This document shows positions 63,859 through 64,000 of a stretch of DNA of 64,000 nucleotides, one piece after another; within the stretch, counting starts at the first letter, position 1; every line of letters starts with the position of its first letter. A model generated the notes under the pieces. The model was given only the letters and a program-made list of their open reading frames with translations. It was not told where the DNA came from and did no database searches. Source of the stretch: Acidimicrobiia bacterium. Its GTDB lineage: Bacteria; Actinomycetota; Acidimicrobiia; IMCC26256; PALSA-610. Where the stretch lies: positions 669,965-733,964 of the forward strand of contig BPGH01000001.1 of the NCBI GenBank assembly GCA_026002935.1, read 5' to 3'. Position numbers and translations under genes: made by a program.

Positions 63859-64000
63859 CCGACGCCGGCCGGCTCCACGCGCTGCCGCCCGACGCCGGCG
63901 CGCCCGACGGTGCCGACCGGGGCGAGCGGCGGCGTCGACCTGCCCCGCATCGAGGCCGCCGTGCGCGAGATCCTGCTCGCGATCGGGGAGGACCCCGGGC
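63855..64000 (+). CDS. folE: GTP cyclohydrolase I, N-terminal fragment; probable frame break
   Basis: ATG 63855 overlaps the ftsH stop. The frame from ATG gives a variable leader; from 63931 another frame reads G-V-D-L-P-R-I-E-A-A-V-R-E-I-L-L-A-I-G-E, the start of FolE (first step of folate biosynthesis). One extra G in the run at 63919-63922 would join the two, leaving a normal N-terminal leader. The remainder lies outside the window. folE after ftsH is the standard actinobacterial order. Confidence 0.75.
   Translation, partial: MTDAGRLHALPPDAGAPDGADRGERRRRPAPHRGRRARDPARDRGGPR

Overview
The window is a chromosomal segment of a very GC-rich actinobacterium. The evidence is gene content and order: a GlnR-type regulator beside glutamine synthetases, GlnE, a DUF4244/Tad pilus locus followed by a DUF1998 helicase, a SigR/RsrA pair, a DUF2342 metalloprotease, and tilS-hpt-ftsH-folE. 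Several blocks match the order I recall from Mycobacterium tuberculosis (HAD hydrolase-tad-helicase; CeoB/CeoC-APC permease-OB-fold; topA-holB; DUF2342-tilS-hpt-ftsH-folE), but here they lie side by side. I would place it in a deep-branching actinobacterial class and cannot name a genus. I see no phage, IS element or CRISPR array.

Layout. 0-6.6 kb: end of an FtsX permease; an Fe-S maturation group (mrp, divergent SufR-like repressor, IscA-type carrier) with interlocked promoters; a Tat lipoprotein; a fused [2Fe-2S]/molybdopterin protein; RidA; a hydrolase. 6.6-11.4 kb: nitrogen-assimilation island with GlnR, GSI-alpha, GSII and GSI-beta, and a four-half-site GlnR box between the divergent synthetases. 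11.4-18.7 kb: palindromic repeats, an acyl-CoA dehydrogenase-like flavoprotein, AraC and VOC genes, RNase Z, a ribbon-helix-helix/VOC pair, BNR-repeat protein plus MoaD/ThiS, TauE exporter, methyltransferase. 18.7-27.5 kb: glnE, divergent nadE, EamA transporter, ferritin-like unknown, principal-type sigma factor, acyltransferase and a selenocysteine tRNA. 27.5-36.2 kb: PLP desulfhydrase/deaminase, HAD phosphatase, complete small tad pilus operon, helicase. 36.3-47.1 kb: LCP protein and lipoprotein, OB-fold protein, two TrkA/RCK proteins, two tandem KimA-like transporters, DtxR regulator, H+-pyrophosphatase. 47.2-55.5 kb: DedA, topA, MFS, tmk, holB, polytopic membrane protein, tRNA-Thr. 55.6-64 kb: fasciclin lipoprotein, two secreted unknowns, sigR-rsrA, DUF2342 protease, tilS-hpt-ftsH-folE.

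How it fits together. GlnR boxes, three glutamine synthetases and the adenylyltransferase GlnE form a near-complete ammonium-assimilation control circuit. The potassium block (RCK proteins plus KimA-like carriers) sits next to a membrane pyrophosphatase. Many genes appear to be leaderless: a TAnnnT -10 hexamer lies 6-9 nt before the start codon and no ribosome-binding site is visible.

A striking property is that eleven otherwise well-conserved genes carry about 35 single-base indels. On my reconstruction every one can be placed at a third codon position, which is what consensus errors at synonymous strain variants would look like. I annotate these genes as full-length loci and give the break positions.
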